A DNA stretch of 64,000 nt from assembly GCA_037201625.1 (NCBI GenBank), contig JBBCGR010000003.1:3162001-3226000 (forward strand), written 5' to 3'. Made by a program: the position numbers and the translations under genes. Of this stretch, positions 34,872 to 44,734 are shown piece by piece (positions within the stretch are counted from its first letter, which is position 1; each line of letters opens with the position of its first letter). The DNA comes from JAMXLO01 sp037201625. Lineage in GTDB: Bacteria; Pseudomonadota; Alphaproteobacteria; Acetobacterales; Acetobacteraceae. Below the pieces are notes generated by a model. It did not search any database. It was given only the letters and a program-made list of their open reading frames with translations, and had not been told where the DNA came from.

Positions 34872-36548
34872 ATGGACATCGATCCGATCACGCTCGAAGT
34901 GCTGCGCAACAAGCTCGACGGCATCGCCAACGAGATGCAACTTACGCTGGTGCGCAGCGCCTTTTCCGCCATCGTCAAGGAGGGCCTCGACGCTTCGGCC
35001 AGCCTGTTCACGATGCAGGGCGAGACGCTGGCGCAGGCGCTCGCCATCCCGGTGCATCTCGGTGCGCTGACGCCGATGGTAGGGCGGCTGTTGTCCGACG
35101 TGCCGGTCGAAAAGATGGGCGAAGGCGACATCTGGATTCTCAACGACACCTATCTCGGCGGTACGCATCTGCCGGACATCGCCATCATGATGCCGGTGTT
35201 CGCCGATGGGAGGGTGATCGCGATCAGTGCCGCGATGACGCACCACCAGGATGTCGGCGGCATGGCGCCAGGTTCCACGCCGACCAACGCCACCGAGATC
35301 TTCCAGGAGGGCATCCGTATCCCGCTGTTGCAGTTCCGCCGCGGCGAAGTGCTCAACGACACGCTGATTGCCATGCTGCGGCAGAACGTGCGGCTGCCGA
35401 ACGTGCTGATGGGCGACATCAACGCGCAGGTCGCGGCCTGCACGATCGGCGCCCGCCGTCTGGGTGAGCTGGCCGGCAGTTTCGGCGAGGCCGAACTGCT
35501 GGCGCTGTTCGACGAGTTGCTGAACCGGTCGGAGACGATGACGCGGCAGGCGTTGCGTGGGCTGCGCGCCGGGACGTACCGGCAGGTGGACTATCTCGAC
35601 AATGACGGCATCGAACTCGACAAGCTGGTTCGCATCGAGGTCGCGGTCACCATCGGCGACGGCCGCATGACCTGCGACTTCACCGGTACCTCGCCGCAGG
35701 TGCGTGGGCCGTTCAACTGCATGGCGTCCGGTCCGTACGCCGCCGCCTGCTTCGCGCTGCGCTCGGTGACCGATCCCGAGGGCCGCATCCCCAACAACGG
35801 CGGCTGCTTCCGCCCGATCGCGTATCATCTGCCCGAGGGCAGCCTGGTCAATCCGCGCGAGCCGGCGCCGACCGGCTGCCGCACCTCCACCATCAAGCGC
35901 ATCACCACCGCCATTCTCGGCGCGCTGCGCCAGGCGGCGCCGGATCGCGTGCCGGCCGATTCCGGCAGTGAGATCGTCATCATGCATTTCGGCGGTCAGC
36001 GCTCGGACGGCCGCCGCTACGTGACCTCGCAACTGCTGGTTGCCGGCAGCGGGGCCTCGCCGCATCTCGACGGCGTCGACGTGATCGAGACGGATGCCAG
36101 CAACTGCCTCAATGTTCCGGCGGAGGCGCTGATGCTGGAGGCACCGATCCGGGTGCACCGCGCGGCTCTGGCGCGCGATTCCGGCGGCGCGGGCACGCAG
36201 CGGGGCGGCTTGGGCGGTGTCTATGAATATGAATTGCTGGACGGCGAGGCCACGGTCACCTATCGCGGCGAACGCCATCTATGCGAGGCGGAGGGTGTCG
36301 CCCAGGGCATGGCGGGCGGTCGTGCCAGCGCGCTCATTCGCCGCGCCAACGGCGCCGAGGAAGTGGTGCAGTCGAAGATCGTCGCGACGCTGCGCAAAGG
36401 CGACCGCATCCTGATCGCGACGGCCGGTGGCGGCGGCTTCGGCACGCCGATGGGACGCGACCCGATGCAGGTGCAGGCCGACATCCGCAACGGCAAGGTC
36501 AGCCTCGATGCGGCACGCGCGCTCTACGAATATCGTGGCAATGCCTGA
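34872..36548 (+). CDS. hyuB: Hydantoinase/oxoprolinase subunit B
   Basis: A 558-residue HyuB-type subunit. The opening DPITLEVLRNKLDGIANEMQ, the DTYLGGTHLPDI and THHQDVGGMAPGS motifs, and the C-terminal GGGGFGTPMGRDP glycine loop are the standard landmarks. It forms the catalytic complex with HyuA and needs it for ATP-dependent ring opening. Acetone carboxylase beta subunits are related but much longer, so hydantoin/oxoproline-type chemistry is preferred. The gene is directly behind hyuA and 82 bp ahead of the first Liv-type binding protein gene, which has its own promoter. Confidence 0.9.
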   Translation: MDIDPITLEVLRNKLDGIANEMQLTLVRSAFSAIVKEGLDASASLFTMQGETLAQALAIPVHLGALTPMVGRLLSDVPVEKMGEGDIWILNDTYLGGTHLPDIAIMMPVFADGRVIAISAAMTHHQDVGGMAPGSTPTNATEIFQEGIRIPLLQFRRGEVLNDTLIAMLRQNVRLPNVLMGDINAQVAACTIGARRLGELAGSFGEAELLALFDELLNRSETMTRQALRGLRAGTYRQVDYLDNDGIELDKLVRIEVAVTIGDGRMTCDFTGTSPQVRGPFNCMASGPYAAACFALRSVTDPEGRIPNNGGCFRPIAYHLPEGSLVNPREPAPTGCRTSTIKRITTAILGALRQAAPDRVPADSGSEIVIMHFGGQRSDGRRYVTSQLLVAGSGASPHLDGVDVIETDASNCLNVPAEALMLEAPIRVHRAALARDSGGAGTQRGGLGGVYEYELLDGEATVTYRGERHLCEAEGVAQGMAGGRASALIRRANGAEEVVQSKIVATLRKGDRILIATAGGGGFGTPMGRDPMQVQADIRNGKVSLDAARALYEYRGNA

Positions 36549-36578
36549 GTTTTCCGCCTGTTGCTGCCGCGGCGGCGC

Positions 36579-36606
36579 TTGAATGTCGGCGCCTCTCCGA
36601 TATGAT
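36579..36606 (+). promoter_or_regulatory. Sigma-70-like promoter of the first Liv operon
   Basis: TTGAAT (36579-36584) and TATGAT (36601-36606) are separated by 16 bp and lie 25 bp upstream of the binding-protein start codon. The pair is AT-rich in a GC-rich region. Confidence 0.55.
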
Positions 36607-36630
36607 GCAAAAAACGGGGAGACCAAAACA

Positions 36631-37830
36631 ATGCGCTTCAGGCACGCCATCATGGCGCTGTTTGCCATGGCCGTGGCGGTTCCGGCGTATGCCGACAGCA
36701 CGCAGGGCATCACGGACACCACGATCAAGATCGGCAACCTGGGGCCGTTCTCTGGTCCCCAGTCGACGTTCACGCCGCTGAACTATGGACCCGAAGCCTA
36801 TTTGCGCTACATCAATGAGCAGGGCGGCGTGCACGGGCGCAAGTTCGTCACGGTGTTCGCCGATGATTCCTGCAACGAGGCGAAGGGCATCGCCGCGGCC
36901 AAGAAGCTGATTTTCGACGACAAGGTCTTCATGATCATGTCCAACCCGTGCAGCGGTGTGGCCATGGCGATCAAGCCGATGCTGGTGCAGGAAGGCGTGC
37001 CCTGGATCGGCGCCTCGGCCAATCCGAAGATCAGCCGCCCGACCTCGCCCGGCATCTTCCACGCCACCTACACCGGCATCGAATCCGGCCGCGCCATGGC
37101 CGCCTTCGCCATGAGCAAGCCGGGCACGACGAAGATCGCGCTCGCCATGCACAGCGACGACTGGGCGCATGGCTACTGCGACAACGCCGTGGATTACGTG
37201 AAGAGCCACAACGGCGAGATCGTCGCCAACACCGCGCTGGAACACGGCGCCACCGACGCCACCGCGCAGGCATTGCAGATCAAGGCCTCGGGCGCGCAGG
37301 CGGTGATGGCCTGCATCTACCAGCCGGAACTGATCATCCTGTTGCGCGAACTGCAGAAGTTCCAGATCAACGTCATCGTGCTGGGTGCGCTGGGCGCCGA
37401 CTTCAACCAGGTGGTGCAGGCCTTCCCGAACAACGAGTTCCTGCGCCAGCGCTTCTTCCAGCCCTACCAGTTCAAGGCGAAGATCGGCACCAGCACGCTG
37501 AAGCAGTACCAGGACATCTTCCTCAAATACCTGACCAAGGACGAACTGCCGAAGGTCGGCCCGCCGACCAACTTCTATTACTTCGGCGTTCCTGCCGCGA
37601 TCGTGACGGTGGAGGCATTCCGTCGCGCCGGTCCCAACCCGACGCGTGAGAGCTGGCAAAAAGCCTTGGAGTCACTGAAGGACTTCGACACCGGCGTGCT
37701 GGCCGATACGGAAACCTTCAGCGCCGAGAAACATGTCGGCGTGGAGAAGATGTACGCCGTCGGACTGAGCCCGAAGGGACAGGAGACGGTCTACAAGGCC
37801 TGGGGTGACGCTCTGCCCGAATCGGAGTGA
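36631..37830 (+). CDS. ABC transporter substrate-binding protein, branched-chain amino acid (HAAT) type
   Basis: A 399-residue periplasmic binding protein of the LivK/Peripla_BP_6 family. A cleavable signal peptide (about residues 1-21, ending VPAYA-DS) is followed by GITDTTIKIGNLGPFSGPQS, the standard first strand and ligand loop. Two lobes follow. ATG at 36631 is preceded by GGGGAG. Many catabolic bacteria carry tens of such proteins for aromatic acids, amides or amino acids, so the ligand is open. It heads the first importer operon and its position after hyuAB suggests a cyclic amide or amino acid derivative. Confidence 0.9.
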   Translation: MRFRHAIMALFAMAVAVPAYADSTQGITDTTIKIGNLGPFSGPQSTFTPLNYGPEAYLRYINEQGGVHGRKFVTVFADDSCNEAKGIAAAKKLIFDDKVFMIMSNPCSGVAMAIKPMLVQEGVPWIGASANPKISRPTSPGIFHATYTGIESGRAMAAFAMSKPGTTKIALAMHSDDWAHGYCDNAVDYVKSHNGEIVANTALEHGATDATAQALQIKASGAQAVMACIYQPELIILLRELQKFQINVIVLGALGADFNQVVQAFPNNEFLRQRFFQPYQFKAKIGTSTLKQYQDIFLKYLTKDELPKVGPPTNFYYFGVPAAIVTVEAFRRAGPNPTRESWQKALESLKDFDTGVLADTETFSAEKHVGVEKMYAVGLSPKGQETVYKAWGDALPESE

Positions 37831-38708
37831 TGCTCTCCCTCCTGCCGCAACTCGTCGTCAGCGGCACCGCAACCGGCATGCTCTACGCGCTCATCGCGCT
37901 GTCGATGACCGTGGTGTACCGCGCAACCACCGTGGTGAATTTCGGCCACGGCGACATGGTCGCGGCCGGCGCCTACGCGGTGTTCGTTTTCGGCCTGGGG
38001 TTCGGCCTGCCGTTCCTGCCGGCCATGGTGCTGGCGATCGCGCTGCTGTTCGCCGCAGGCTTCGCCGCACAGCGCTTCCTGCTGCAGCCGATCGTCGGCG
38101 GCCCGCATCTGTCGCTGGCGATGATGGCGCTCGCCATCGGCTACACGCTGCGCGGCGGACTGCGCCTGCAATGGGGGACCGAGACCATCAACCCGCAGCG
38201 CCCCTACGACATGGACGCCTATATGCTCGGCAATGTCGTCATCACCACCGACGACTTGGTGATCTGCACCTCGGTCCTGCTGCTGCTGGCCGCGCTGTTC
38301 GTGCTGCTGCAGGTCACGCCGCTGGGCAAGGTGATCCAGGCAACGTTCCAGAGCCAGCGCGGCGCCGCCCTGGTCGGCATCAACGTGCCGATGTTCCACG
38401 CGCTGATGTGGGGTGGTGGCGCGGCATTGGGCGCGGTCGGCGGCGTGATGCTGTCGATGATCGCGCCGCTCACGCCCGATCTCGGCCAATGGACGCTGAT
38501 CCAGGGCTTCGCCGCGATGACGCTCGGCGGCTTCGGCTCGCTCGGCGGTGCCGTCGCCGGCGGCATCCTCCTCGGCATCACCGAGAAGCTGCTCGGGTTC
38601 TACGTCAGCACAGTGTTCATCGACGTCACCGGCTATCTGGTGCCGATCGTCGTGCTGATGCTACGCCCACAGGGCCTGTTCGGCCGCCGCGTGGCACTGC
38701 GGGTATGA
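37830..38708 (+). CDS. livH: LivH-type permease, first importer
   Basis: A 292-residue membrane permease with about eight helices. The LIALSMTVVYRATTVVNFGHGDM segment and the EAA-like loop GGFGSLGGAVAGGILLG near the end are typical of LivH. It forms the pore with LivM. The ATG at 37830 shares its first base with the preceding TGA stop (a GTG at 37827 is an alternative), and the end overlaps the LivM start (ATGA), so all are co-translated. Confidence 0.9.
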   Translation: MLSLLPQLVVSGTATGMLYALIALSMTVVYRATTVVNFGHGDMVAAGAYAVFVFGLGFGLPFLPAMVLAIALLFAAGFAAQRFLLQPIVGGPHLSLAMMALAIGYTLRGGLRLQWGTETINPQRPYDMDAYMLGNVVITTDDLVICTSVLLLLAALFVLLQVTPLGKVIQATFQSQRGAALVGINVPMFHALMWGGGAALGAVGGVMLSMIAPLTPDLGQWTLIQGFAAMTLGGFGSLGGAVAGGILLGITEKLLGFYVSTVFIDVTGYLVPIVVLMLRPQGLFGRRVALRV

Positions 38709-39649
38709 CGTCACGCCGATTGCTGTGGCTGCTGCCGATCGCGCTGCTGCCCGTTCCGCTGCTGCTCAACCCGTACCAGCAATACGTGCTGAACACGGCG
38801 CTGATCTACGTGCCTGTCGGCATCGGCTTCAACATCGTGGTGGGCAATCTCGGCCTGCTTGCCTTCTCCAACGTCGCGTATTTCGGCCTGGGCGCCTATA
38901 CCTCCGGCGTGCTGATGGCACAGCTTGGCCTGCCGTGGTGGCTGACGGTGATCCCCGCGGCGCTGGTCGGTGGGGCCGGCGGCGCGGTCGCCAGCATCCC
39001 TGCCTTGCGTGGCGTCCGGCTGTTCTACCTCGCCATCATGACGCTCGCATTCGGCGAGTTGATGCGCTGGACCTATATCCGTTGGGAACCGGTGACTGGC
39101 GGCTCGATGGGCATGGCGGTGCCGACCGCGACGCTGTTCGGCTGGGCACTCGATACCGACCTACGCAGATTTTACGTCTTCCTCGCCCTCGTGGTGCTGA
39201 TCGTCGTGATCACCGACCGGCTGCTGCGCTCGCGTTTCGGCCGCGCGTTCCTGGCGATCAAGGACAACGAGATCGCCGCGGCCGCGATGGGCATCCCCAC
39301 CGACCGCTACATCGTGCTCGCCTTCGCCTGGGGTGGTGCCGTCGTCGGCATGGGCGGCGCGATGTTCGCCATCTCGGTCGGCCATCTCACGCCGGTATCC
39401 TTCGACCTCACCGAACTGGTGCGGCAATTCGCGATCATCATGGTGGGCGGCCTCGCCAGCATCACCGGCGCGATCATCGGCGCCGCGGTCATCACCGCAC
39501 TGCCGCAGGTGTTCGCCAACTTCCCGGGCTTCGACGAATTGGTGTTCGGCCTGCTGATCGTGCTGGTGATCCTGTTCCTGCCGCGCGGCCTGGCCAGCCT
39601 GCTGGCACGCGCGCATCCCGCCTTCATCGAGCGCTACTATCGTGGCTGA
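38705..39649 (+). CDS. livM: LivM-type permease, first importer
   Basis: A 314-residue permease of the LivM family. Landmarks are GFNIVVGNLGLLAFSNVAYFGLGAY, the long cytoplasmic RFGRAFLAIKDNEIAAAAMGI loop that contacts the ATPase, and IIMVGGLASITGAIIGA. It has about nine helices. Start and end overlap the neighbouring livH (4 nt) and livG (8 nt) genes. Confidence 0.9.
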   Translation: MTSRRLLWLLPIALLPVPLLLNPYQQYVLNTALIYVPVGIGFNIVVGNLGLLAFSNVAYFGLGAYTSGVLMAQLGLPWWLTVIPAALVGGAGGAVASIPALRGVRLFYLAIMTLAFGELMRWTYIRWEPVTGGSMGMAVPTATLFGWALDTDLRRFYVFLALVVLIVVITDRLLRSRFGRAFLAIKDNEIAAAAMGIPTDRYIVLAFAWGGAVVGMGGAMFAISVGHLTPVSFDLTELVRQFAIIMVGGLASITGAIIGAAVITALPQVFANFPGFDELVFGLLIVLVILFLPRGLASLLARAHPAFIERYYRG

Positions 39650-40409
39650 CCCGCCGCTGCTGTCGGTGCGCGACGTGTTCGTCCGTTTCGGCGGGCTGAT
39701 CGCCGTCGGTGGCGTGTCGTTCGAATTGAACGCCGGGGAGATCTGCGCGCTGATCGGCCCGAACGGTGCCGGCAAGACCACGCTGTTCAACGCCGTCTCG
39801 GGCAACGTGGTCGCCGATGCCGGCAGCATCCGTTTTCGCGGCGAGGAGATCGCCGGTCTGACGCCACACGAGATCTCCGCTCGTGGCGCGCGCCGCACCT
39901 TCCAGAACGGCGGCCTGTTTCCCGAACTGACGGCGTTGGAGAACGTGCTGGTCGGCCTGCACGCGCAGGTTGGCAGCGGCTTCCTGGGCCTGCTGTTCGG
40001 CCGCCAGTCGGCGCGAGCCGAATCCGCCGCCACGGCGCGGGCGCGCGAGCTATTGTCGGTGATGGGCATTGCACATATCGCCGATCGCAAGGCGGGTGCG
40101 CTGTCCGGCGGACAGCAGCGCATGGTGGAGATCGTGCGCGCGCTGGCTACCAATCCGCCGCTGCTGCTGTTGGACGAACCGGCCGTTGGCCTGTCCCCCA
40201 CGGCACGGCAACAGCTTGCCACGGTGATCGTCGATCTCGCGCGCAACCACGGCATCGGCATCCTGCTCATCGAGCATGCGATCGAACTGGTCATGAGTGT
40301 CGCCGACCGCGTCATCGTGCTGAACGACGGCCGGAAGGTGGCTGATGCGCCGCCTGCCGAAGTACGCGCCGACCGCGCGGTGCTGGAGGCGTATCTCGGC
40401 CATGCCTGA
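39642..40409 (+). CDS. livG: LivG-type ABC ATPase, first importer
   Basis: A 255-residue ABC ATPase. Walker A is GPNGAGKTT, the signature is LSGGQQRMVEIVRAL, Walker B is LLLLDEPAVGL, and the H-loop is LLIEHAIE. The GTG start at 39642 overlaps the end of livM. It powers uptake together with LivF. Confidence 0.92.
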   Translation: MADPPLLSVRDVFVRFGGLIAVGGVSFELNAGEICALIGPNGAGKTTLFNAVSGNVVADAGSIRFRGEEIAGLTPHEISARGARRTFQNGGLFPELTALENVLVGLHAQVGSGFLGLLFGRQSARAESAATARARELLSVMGIAHIADRKAGALSGGQQRMVEIVRALATNPPLLLLDEPAVGLSPTARQQLATVIVDLARNHGIGILLIEHAIELVMSVADRVIVLNDGRKVADAPPAEVRADRAVLEAYLGHA

Positions 40410-41134
40410 CGCATTGCTCGTGGCGCGCGGCATCGAGGCCGGCTACGGCAGCCGGCAGATTCTGTTCGGCGTCGACCTGGAGGTCGCGGCCGGCGAGGCG
40501 GTGGCCCTGCTCGGTGCCAACGGCAGCGGCAAGTCCACGGTGCTGAACGCGCTCAGCGGGTTCGTGCGACCGCGCCGCGGCTCCATCCAGTTGGGCGGGC
40601 AGGAGCTTGCCGGACTGTCGCCGCATCGCATCTTCCGCCGCGGCATCGTGCAGGTGTCGCAGGCGCCGGGACTTGTTTCCCGAGATGTCGGTTGAGGAAA
40701 ATCTGCGGCTCGGCGCCTGGACGAAACGCGGCGATGCATCGCGGCTGCTCGCCGGCGTCTATGACTCGTTCCCGCGCCTGGCGGAACGGCGCGGCCAGAT
40801 GGTGCGGCTGATGTCCGGCGGCGAACAGCAGATGGTGGCGATCGGCCGCGCGCTGATGAGCGAGCCGCGCGTGCTGCTGCTGGACGAGCCCTCGGGCGGT
40901 CTGGCGCCGTCCTTCGTCAACGAGATCGCCGCCATCGTCGCCGCGCTGAAGCAGCGGCAGGTGACGATGGTGATGGTGGAGCAGAATCTGCGCCTGGCGC
41001 TTGCGGTGGCGGACCGGTTGCTGGTGCTGCGCGACGGCACGGTGGTGGAACAGCGTGCCGGCGGTGCCGACGAGGAAGAGATCGTTCGGCAGAATCTACC
41101 TGTAACTGGGACGTTACGAAGCCGCTGGCGCTGA
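40402..41134 (+). CDS. livF: LivF-type ABC ATPase, first importer (frameshifted)
   Basis: About 243 residues once a single-base shift is corrected. The first part reads normally through Walker A (GANGSGKSTVLNALSG). Near 40666 (cgccggg) one extra C moves the frame, and the family text resumes as LFPEMSVEENLRLG. It then continues with signature LMSGGEQQMVAIGRAL, Walker B LLLDEPSGGL and the H-loop switch MVEQN. As written the frame stops at TGA 40693. The ATG overlaps the livG end by 8 nt. This is the first of many such breaks to the right, so an error in the sequence is more likely than a real pseudogene. Confidence 0.85.
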
Positions 41135-41151
41135 TCGGCCAGCCCAGTAAA

Positions 41152-41181
41152 TTGACTCGGTTTCGCCCGACGGCATATGGT
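41152..41181 (+). promoter_or_regulatory. Sigma-70-like promoter of the second Liv operon
   Basis: TTGACT (41152-41157) and CATATG/TATGGT (41174-41181), spaced 16-18 bp, lie 34 bp upstream of the second binding-protein start. The layout is the same as for the first importer. Confidence 0.55.
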
Positions 41182-41214
41182 CTCCAGATAAAGATCAAAA
41201 CTGGGGGGAATGCC

Positions 41215-42463
41215 ATGAAGGGCGGACGTCTGATCGTCGCGCTGCTTGCGGCAACCGTGGGAATCGCGACGTGGAGTCCGGCCAAGGCCGCCGACGCCAC
41301 CATCAAGATCGGCTATATCGATCCGTTCTCGGGCCCGTTCGCTGCGACTGGAAACAACTTCCTCAAGGTGTTCACCTACATCCTGGAGAAGGTGAACGCC
41401 GAGGGCGGGCCACTCGGCAAGAAGTACGAGATCGTCACATTCGACTCGAAACTGCAACCAGCCGAGGCGCTGATCGCGCTGAAGAGCGCTGCCGACCAGA
41501 ATATGCCGTTTGTCATGCACTGCGTCGGTTCGAATGTCGGCTCTGCAATGATCGACGCGGTGTCGAAGCATAACGCGCGCAATCCCGACAACCGGCTGCT
41601 CTACCTCAACTGCGGCGCGCTCGCGACCGAGTTGACCAACGAGCAGTGTGACTTCTGGCAGTTCCGTTTCACCGCCAATGTCGACCAGCGTGCGGTGGCG
41701 CGTATCAAGACGCTGCCGCCGTCGGTGAAGAGCGTGTATGTGCTGAACCAGGACTATCTGTTCGGCCAGTCGGTCGAGAAGGCCACACTGAAATACCTGG
41801 CGGAAGTACCGGCCGGACATCAAGATTGTCGGCCAGGAACTGGTGCCGTTCGGCAAGGTGCAGGATTTCTCGCCGTACATTGCCAAGATCAAGGGCTCCG
41901 GCGCGCAGTCCTTGGTGACGTCCAACTACGACCGTGACCTGAACCTGCTGATGAAGGCCGGCAACGATGCCGGGTTGGACATCCGCTACGACTCGTATCT
42001 GGCGCACCAGCCCGGCGGCCCCACCTCCACCGGCCCGGCCGGCGACAATCGGCTGACCTCGGTGATGGAATTCCACGACAACGTACCGGCGGAAGAGAAC
42101 AATGCCGCCGCTGCAAAGTTCGTCGAGGGCTGGCGCGCGCGCGCCGAGTTCAACTTCATCCCGCTCGACTATCTCACGATGTTTCAGATGCTGACGGCAG
42201 CGATCAACAAGGCGGGCTCCACCGACGCTGTGAAGGTGGCCCGTGCGCTGGAAGGCATGAAGGTCACCGACCTGATGGGTGACGAGAACATCATGCGTGC
42301 CGAGGACCACCAGTTGCTGAGCCCGCTGCATGAGGCGATCTTCACGCGCACGGCCAAGCTCGATGCCGAGAAGACCGGGCTGGGCTGGAAGAGCGAGGCG
42401 AAGATCACCGGTGCGGATCTGACCCTGCCGACGACCTGCAAGATGAAGCGGCCGGCATCCTAG
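41215..42463 (+). CDS. ABC transporter substrate-binding protein, HAAT type, second importer (frameshifted)
   Basis: About 415 residues when one inserted C near 41809-41810 (gaagtaccgg) is ignored. A signal peptide (to about residue 24, SPAKA-AD) precedes ATIKIGYIDPFSGPFAATG. After the shift the second lobe continues as PDIKIVGQELVPFGKVQDF and ends GADLTLPTTCKMKRP. The C-terminal motif is common in binding proteins for urea- or aromatic-type ligands. A GGGGGGAA site precedes the ATG at 41215. The protein differs clearly from the first importer's binding protein, so the two systems take up different ligands. Confidence 0.85.
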
Positions 42464-42521
42464 GCCGGGCGTCCTAAGCAACGATCCGCCGCCGCACCGC
42501 AGCCGAGCCGAGGACGTTCAG

Positions 42522-43469
42522 ATGGAGGTATTACTCGTCTCCCTACTGAATGGCCTCGTCTACGGCATGCTTTTGTTCATGCTGGCGTCGGGGTTGACGC
42601 TGATCTTCAGCATGATGGCGTGCTGAACTTCGCCCACGGCTCGATCTACATGCTCGGGGCCTATTTCGCCTATGAGACCTCGCGCTGGGTCGGGTTCTGG
42701 CCCGCCCTGGTGGGTCGCGCCGCTGCTGTGCGGGCTGATCGGCGCGGCGATCGAGGTCTGGGGCCTTCGCCGCGTGCACCACAACGGGCACATCGCGGAA
42801 CTGCTGTTCACCTTCGGCCTGGTGTTCATCATCGGCCGTTCTGTGCAGATGGCATGGGGCATGTTGCCGATGCCGTACCGCGTGCCGGCGGGCCTCGACT
42901 TCCCGCTGTTCACGCTGTACGGGCTGCAGTTCCCCGCCTATCGCGCCTTCATGCTGCTGATCTCGGCGGGCATGCTGGCGGCGATCTGGCTGCTGCTGAA
43001 GCGCACCCGCATCGGCCTCATCATCCAGGCGGCACTCACGCATCCAGGCATGGCGGCGGCGCTCGGCCACAACGTGCCGCTGGTGTTCACCATCGTTTTC
43101 GCCGGCGGCTGCTTCCTGGCCGGCCTGGCTGGCGTGATCGGCGGCAACTACCAGTCCACCGAACCGGGGATGGCGGACCTGATGGGTCCGATCGTGTTCG
43201 TCGTTGTGGTGTTCGGCGGACTTGGCTCGCTCGCGGGCTGTTTCATCGCGTCGATCATCATGGGCGTCGTCGTCACCTTCTCGGTGGTGATCGACACGTC
43301 GATCGCCGACATGTTGCGGCCGATCGGCCTCACGATCCGCAACGACGACCTGCTGGGCGAGATCCTGACGGTGCCGCTGGCGCGTATCGGGGCGCTGCTG
43401 CCGCTGCTGATGATGGTGCTCATCCTGCTGTTCCGCCCGCGCGGCCTGCTGGGGACACGCGACACATGA
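42522..43469 (+). CDS. livH: LivH-type permease, second importer (two frame breaks)
   Basis: About 315 residues after correcting two single-base errors: a missing G near 42617 (atgatggcgtg, expected MMGVLNFAHGSIYMLG) and an extra G near 42712-42714 (ctggtgggtcg). The corrected protein has LLNGLVYGMLLFMLASGLTLIF at the N-terminus and the LivH loop FGGLGSLAGCFIASIIMG. The end overlaps livM (ATGA). The two breaks cancel, and the uncorrected frames run long into each other. Confidence 0.85.
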
Positions 43470-44734
43470 TCCGCCGTTCGACCGCCATCTTTTTCGTGCT
43501 GCTCGCCGCCGCGATCGTGCTGCCTTGGGCATTCTACGACTGGGGGCACAATCGCCACGCCGGCTTCGTCATCTCTATGTTGAGTCAGATGGGAATGATG
43601 ATCATCCTGGCGCTGTCGTACAACATGCTGCTGGGGCAGGCTGGACTGTTCTCGCTGTGCCACGCGACGTTCTTCGGGTTCGGTGGCTACTGTGCGATCC
43701 ATTTCCTGAATGCCGCCGGCAAGGGCAGCCTGCCGGTGCCGATCGAGATGATGCCGCTGCTCGCCGGCCTCTCCGGTCTCGGCCTCGCGGTGGTGTTCGG
43801 TGCGATGGCGACCAAGCAGCGCGCTACCGCCTTCGCGATGATCACACTCGGCATCGGCGAACTGGTGGCCACCGCGGCGCTGATGTTCCACCACTTCTTC
43901 GGCGGCGAGGGCGGTGTCAGCACCGACCGCATGATCGACCGCAGCCTGTTCGGCCTGACCTATTCCTCAGGCATCCAGGTCTACTACCTGATCGTCGGAT
44001 GGACCTTCCTGGCCACTTTGCTGATGTGGCTGCAGACCATGACGCCGCTCGGCCGGATGGCGAACGCCTGCCGCGATAATTTCGAACGCGCGCGGTTCAT
44101 GGGCTACGATCCGCGCATCGTGCGGTTCATGCAGTTCTCGCTGGCCGGTTTCTTCGCCGGCATCGGCGGCGGGCTGTACGCGATCACCTATGAGATCGTC
44201 ACCTTCGACTCGGTCGCGGCACCGCTGTCGGCCAACGCCCTGCTGATGGCCTATATCGGCGGCAACATGGTGTTTGCCGGACCGGTCCTCGGCGCAGTGC
44301 TGATCACGCTGCTGCAAAGCGGCGTCAGCCTGATGTCGAATTCCTGGCTGATCTACGTGGGCGTGCTGTTCATCGCGATGGTGACGTTCGCCCCGGCGGG
44401 GCTGGCGGGGATCATCGTGGCACACGGTCCGATCTGGCGCGCCGGCCGGCTATCGCGCCTGGCGCTGCCGTATCTGCGGCTGGCGGTTCCCGGTCTTGCG
44501 GTCGTGGCGGGCTTCGTCGGCCTGGTGGAACTGCTGTCGTTCATGACCATCGGCGCGGAACAGGGGAAGAAGCTGGTACTGTTCGGCTCGCCGATCGATG
44601 TGAAGAGCAGCGTCCCCTGGATTGCCGCCGTCGTGCTGCTGGTGGCAGGCGGCGTCTGGCTGCGCTTCGAATGGCGGTACTTCGCCCGCGTCTGGGAAGC
44701 GGTGACCGACGGTATGACAGGGGTGCGGGCATGA
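43466..44734 (+). CDS. livM: LivM-type permease, second importer, with C-terminal extension
   Basis: A 422-residue LivM, longer than the usual 300-340. The core is normal: ALSYNMLLGQAGLFSLCHATFFGFGGY, the RANACRDNFERARFMGYD loop and IGGNMVFAGPVLGAVLI. After the normal end (FAPAGLAGIIVAHGPI) about 100 extra residues add two more hydrophobic helices (LAVPGLAVVAGFVGLVELL and PWIAAVVLLVAGGVWL). This extension is seen in a subset of importers. The reading frame is intact. It overlaps livG (ATGA). Confidence 0.9.
   Translation: MIRRSTAIFFVLLAAAIVLPWAFYDWGHNRHAGFVISMLSQMGMMIILALSYNMLLGQAGLFSLCHATFFGFGGYCAIHFLNAAGKGSLPVPIEMMPLLAGLSGLGLAVVFGAMATKQRATAFAMITLGIGELVATAALMFHHFFGGEGGVSTDRMIDRSLFGLTYSSGIQVYYLIVGWTFLATLLMWLQTMTPLGRMANACRDNFERARFMGYDPRIVRFMQFSLAGFFAGIGGGLYAITYEIVTFDSVAAPLSANALLMAYIGGNMVFAGPVLGAVLITLLQSGVSLMSNSWLIYVGVLFIAMVTFAPAGLAGIIVAHGPIWRAGRLSRLALPYLRLAVPGLAVVAGFVGLVELLSFMTIGAEQGKKLVLFGSPIDVKSSVPWIAAVVLLVAGGVWLRFEWRYFARVWEAVTDGMTGVRA

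Noticed and set aside
42620..44734. A 704-codon frame suggesting a LivH-LivM fusion
   Set aside because: The first 280 residues are the wrong frame of livH after a one-base shift; the true livH text continues in another frame and livM starts at 43466.
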